Origin: Hydractinia symbiolongicarpus
Taxonomy: Eukaryota; Cnidaria; Hydrozoa; Anthoathecata; Hydractiniidae
NCBI RefSeq assembly: GCF_029227915.1
Contig: NC_079888.1
Location: 20,750,001 to 20,814,000 of the forward strand
Length of the DNA: 64,000 nt
Direction of reading: 5' to 3'
Shown: in pieces, positions 63,945 to 64,000 of the stretch
How the letters are laid out: every line of letters starts with the position of its first letter
Numbering within the stretch: the first letter of the stretch is position 1
Program-made: the position numbers and the translations under genes
Notes under the pieces: model-generated
Seen by the model: only the letters and a program-made list of their open reading frames with translations
Databases searched by the model: none
What the model was told of the DNA's origin: nothing

Positions 63945-64000
63945 TTTAGCGATATTTTTTGATATTACTAGGTTGCATCGCTTTTAACAATGAAACTTTG
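63945..64000. repeat. Partial last monomer (first 56 bp)
   Basis: The final monomer starts at TTTAGCGATA and is cut by the window edge inside the GAAACTTTGAC segment. It matches 60577-60632 exactly. The array therefore continues beyond the window. Confidence 0.95.

Larger units (their letters stand above)
1..64000. repeat. Tandem satellite DNA array, ~374-bp monomer, 171 full copies
   Basis: The same ~374-bp unit recurs without a break from the first to the last base, always in the same orientation. I phased it at TTTAGCGATA or TTTGGCGATA and read each start; individual starts are given in the regional entries. Almost all spacings are 372-377 bp. Landmarks within a monomer, in order, are: TTGCATCGC; GATTGACTGTGGGAC; GATAAATGTGATAAA; GACAATTGGACTCCAAG; AACTCAGCGATTACAC; TAGCGCTTCATTTAA; an A-tract, GTCA and a T-tract; GGGACCAATCCTA; GCGCGCT; CTACATTTCATTGACTTT; AACGG; CCGTT; AACGG; and CACATATTCGTACCAACATG. 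The longest open frame on either strand is under 100 codons. Families with these properties are typical of centromeric or pericentromeric heterochromatin in eukaryotes; location and species are not determined. I do not recognise the family by name. Confidence 0.98.
58109..64000. repeat. Nonameric unit of 3368 bp, second copy identical and cut by the window end
   Basis: Bases 58109-60632 and 61477-64000 agree at every position in my line-by-line comparison: 2524 bp at an offset of 3368 bp. Starts 58332, 58708, 59083, 59456, 59830, 60203 and 60577 map to 61700, 62076, 62451, 62824, 63198, 63571 and 63945; the starts at 60950 and 61325 complete the first nonamer. The left limit is a T/A difference at 58108/61476. 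The repeat includes even singular variants such as CTGTCGGAC, CAATGGGACTCC and GAAACCATTG. The second copy continues beyond the window, so its full length is unknown. Confidence 0.95.

Noticed and set aside
1-64000. CRISPR array or bacterial repeat
   Set aside because: There are no unique spacers: the entire ~374-bp unit repeats. Monomer size, higher-order structure and lack of any gene fit eukaryotic satellite, not CRISPR.

Overview
The whole window is one uninterrupted tandem satellite array. By eye I count 171 complete monomers plus a 56-base start of a 172nd, all head to tail in the same orientation. They are almost all 372-377 bp (mean about 374 bp). The exceptions are five short monomers of 350, 352, 368, 368 and 369 bp. 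I phase monomers at the motif TTTAGCGATA (or TTTGGCGATA); this phase is arbitrary, and the window happens to begin on it. I see no protein-coding gene, tRNA, rRNA, transposon, CRISPR array or unique sequence anywhere.

This is eukaryotic constitutive heterochromatin, most plausibly centromeric or pericentromeric, but nothing here fixes the chromosome position or the species, and I do not recognise the monomer as a named satellite. A hand count over 360 bases (43381-43740) gives about 39% G+C. It also gives 16 CpG against about 13 expected, so CpG is not depleted. That weakly favours a genome with little CpG methylation, such as many invertebrates.

The array is a mosaic of nested segmental duplications. 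1-9.8 kb: diverged monomers, with a 748-bp dimer duplication near the left edge. 9.8-12.0 kb: a copy of 1.2-3.4 kb. 12.0-14.2 kb: a short mosaic. 14.2-21.8 kb: a rearranged copy of 3.4-9.8 kb, missing one monomer at one point and two at another, and containing a 2248-bp hexamer duplicated in tandem. 21.8-27.3 kb: short dimer duplications, one carrying an out-of-register 24-bp deletion. 27.3-36.2 kb: alternating A/B dimers, with a 12-monomer block repeated as an 11-monomer block. 36.2-45.0 kb: a 1499-bp tetramer and local monomer or monomer-pair duplications. 45.0-48.8 kb: an 1868-bp pentamer duplicated. 48.8-54.1 kb: a partial trimer repeat and mosaic. 54.1-59.2 kb: a 2625-bp heptamer duplicated. 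58.1-64.0 kb: a 3368-bp nonamer whose second copy matches the first at every base I compared and runs off the window edge.

The picture is of repeated unequal exchange at many scales, youngest at the right end. Inside each monomer the most notable conserved elements are an A/T-tract inverted repeat around GTCA, able to form a hairpin or cruciform, and a cluster of three alternating AACGG/CCGTT motifs that could be a protein-binding site.
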